From contig JAJEEU010000020.1 in the NCBI GenBank assembly GCA_022820825.1, forward strand, positions 28,083 through 92,082: a DNA stretch of 64,000 nucleotides, given 5' to 3'. Under the pieces are notes generated by a model, which saw only the letters and a list, made by a program, of their open reading frames with translations, did not search any database and was not told where the DNA came from. The translations under genes were made by a program, and so were the position numbers. Of the stretch, positions 62,848-64,000 are shown piece after piece. Within the stretch, counting starts at the first letter, position 1; each line of letters opens with the position of its first letter. This DNA comes from Vicinamibacteria bacterium (GTDB lineage: Bacteria > Acidobacteriota > Vicinamibacteria > Vicinamibacterales > UBA8438).

Positions 62848-63885
62848 ATGCTCAGACTCGCTAGCTTGAAGGCGGCAACGTCAATACACGACGTTGCCGC
62901 GCTGCTCGGTTTTCGGGCGAACGCTGTTTCATACATCTTGTACAAGTTGCCTGATGCCCGTAAGTACACAACCTTCCAAATTCCAAAACGGAATGGTGGA
63001 CACCGAACGATTAGCGCACCCCTTGACGCCTTGAAGCTCCTGCAACGACGGCTCTCCGATCTCCTGCAAGACTGCGTCGACGAAATCAACGCAGAGAAAA
63101 AACGCGGGAATCGAGTAGCGCATGGTTTCGTGCGCGCGCGATCTACTATTACGAACGCCCGTCAACACCGCGGCCGGCGGTGGGTGTTCAACCTCGATTT
63201 AGTGGATTTCTTTCCATCAATCAACTTCGGCCGGGTTCGCGGATTCTTTTTAAAGAACCGCGATTTCGAGCTCCACGAAGCCGTCGCGACAATCATCTCC
63301 CAAATTGCATGTTTTCACAACGCACTGCCTCAAGGAAGCCCGTGTTCGCCGGTTATTTCGAATCTCATAGCTCATTTGCTCGACATCCGCCTAGTGAGGC
63401 TCGCATCAGATACGGGTTGCACCTACTCCCGATACGCGGATGACCTCACGTTTTCCACCAATAAGAGGGATTTCCCCAACGCCATCGCCGTACAGGAGGG
63501 TGCTACCGGCGGCGCCGCCCACTCGTGGACCCCCGGTGCCGCGCTACAAGAGGTTATCGAGAGCTCAGGCTTTCGTGTCAACGCCCAGAAAACATGCATG
63601 ATGTACCGCACCTCGCGTCTGGCGGTTACTGGTCTCGTCGTCAATAAGAAAATCAACGTTCGCCGGGAGTATCGCCATAATGTTAGAGCAATGGTGCGGA
63701 AACTCGTGACAACCGGCTCGTTCGAGGTCCTTGGCGCCACAGAGGCAAATGGGCGCGTCGTTCTTGAGAAACGCGCCGGAACGCTGGACGAGCTACGGGG
63801 CATGCTGGGCTTTATTAATAGCGTGCAACTCTACAATCGGTCCGTTACGTCCGATATCGCTAGAACCTATCTCAAAATCGTTTGA
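62848..63885 (+). CDS. Retron reverse transcriptase, 3' end altered by an insertion sequence
   Basis: A 345-residue frame from ATG 62848, in DNA less GC-rich than the rest of the window. Motifs are RKYTTFQIPKRNGGHRTISAP, Asp117 in FNLDLVDFFPSI, LPQGSPCSPVISNLI, YADD at 196-199 and the retron-specific VTGLVVN (260-266). GTLDELRGMLGFINSVQLYNR resembles the point where Ec67-type retron proteins continue into a TOPRIM domain. Here the frame ends after SDIA with RTYLKIV, residues that appear to come from the end of an IS5-like element. The polymerase core is complete; the effector part is missing or beyond the window. Confidence 0.85.
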   Translation: MLRLASLKAATSIHDVAALLGFRANAVSYILYKLPDARKYTTFQIPKRNGGHRTISAPLDALKLLQRRLSDLLQDCVDEINAEKKRGNRVAHGFVRARSTITNARQHRGRRWVFNLDLVDFFPSINFGRVRGFFLKNRDFELHEAVATIISQIACFHNALPQGSPCSPVISNLIAHLLDIRLVRLASDTGCTYSRYADDLTFSTNKRDFPNAIAVQEGATGGAAHSWTPGAALQEVIESSGFRVNAQKTCMMYRTSRLAVTGLVVNKKINVRREYRHNVRAMVRKLVTTGSFEVLGATEANGRVVLEKRAGTLDELRGMLGFINSVQLYNRSVTSDIARTYLKIV

Positions 63886-64000
63886 ACAATATCAGCAATG
63901 AGGCGAGCTGCACGAATCCCAGAAAGTTCGCCGGGTAGTACTCCCAGCGCGTCACAATGCGACGCTGCCATTGCAGCCACGCAAAGAAACGCTCCACCTT
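63872..64000 (-). CDS. IS5-family transposase, C-terminal part
   Basis: Reading from the right edge on the minus strand gives KVERFFAWLQWQRRIVTRWEY, then YPANFLGFVQLASLL to a TGA at 63874-63872. This is the conserved C-terminus of IS5-type (IS427-like) DDE transposases; the catalytic part lies outside. The last codons overlap the retron reverse transcriptase frame by 14 bases. The terminal sequence GAACCTATCTCAAAA (63863-63877) is probably the IS end. Confidence 0.8.
   Translation of the reverse strand, partial: KVERFFAWLQWQRRIVTRWEYYPANFLGFVQLASLLILFKRF

Noticed and set aside
1..64000. CRISPR arrays, tRNA and rRNA genes
   Set aside because: I saw no regularly spaced repeats, no T-loop-like tRNA segments and no rRNA-like stretches; a covariance search would be needed for certainty.

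Overview
The window is about 64 kb of GC-rich bacterial chromosome, densely coded on both strands and Gram-negative. It has Mla lipid transport genes, an Omp85 barrel, porins, lipoproteins and periplasmic cytochromes. Secreted DUF1592/DUF1552 proteins beside an ankyrin protein, three copies of a secreted family with an RTAWG-x-PDLQGVW motif, and numerous Tat or Sec leaders on metabolic enzymes resemble Acidobacteriota, perhaps the Vicinamibacteria. This placement is inference from gene content only. I saw no rRNA, tRNA or CRISPR array.

Layout. 1-9.4 kb: a metallo-hydrolase, then a tight minus-strand operon from a good sigma-70-type promoter (DUF1592 cytochrome-like protein, DUF1552, ankyrin repeats, alpha/beta hydrolase, formylglycine-generating-type lipoprotein). 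9.6-19.4 kb: PQQ-like propeller, amidase coupled to a DUF4143 ATPase with a palindrome over its start codon, a cation/proton antiporter, and a run of cytochrome c, cyclase and metallo-hydrolase. 19.4-25.5 kb: VOC protein, MlaD-MlaF-MlaE with a BON-domain lipoprotein, and an ECF sigma factor coupled to a small membrane protein and a mechanosensitive channel. 25.7-34 kb: an outer-membrane protein followed by one 2194-residue protein that joins TamB and TamA. 34-37 kb: MgtE, a free MgtE cytosolic half and a channel, all overlapping. 37.3-46.2 kb: a plus-strand cluster of an ATP-grasp/M20 fusion, N-formylglutamate amidohydrolase, two gamma-glutamyltransferases, a dicarboxylate symporter and a CorC-type protein. 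This could be an undescribed amide or gamma-glutamyl metabolism unit. 46.2-53.7 kb: SLC12-like transporter, Fic remnant, eight-heme HAO-like cytochrome with membrane partner and porin, MscS and RarD. 53.9-57.4 kb: two divergent secreted paralogues and an M28 peptidase.

From 57.5 kb the content turns to defence and mobile functions: HicBA, a ribbon-helix-helix antitoxin with a nonsense codon, an AAA ATPase, a probable methyltransferase tail, DUF2283 and, after a C-rich and G-poor spacer, a retron. The retron has a 12-bp a1/a2 inverted repeat framing a structured msr-msd and an adjacent reverse transcriptase with YADD and VTG motifs. The reverse transcriptase ends inside the terminus of an IS5-like element, whose transposase C-terminus runs off the window. 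The region therefore looks like a decaying defence island.

The strongest leads are the TamB-TamA fusion, the retron and its interruption, and the ATP-grasp/FGase/GGT/symporter cluster.
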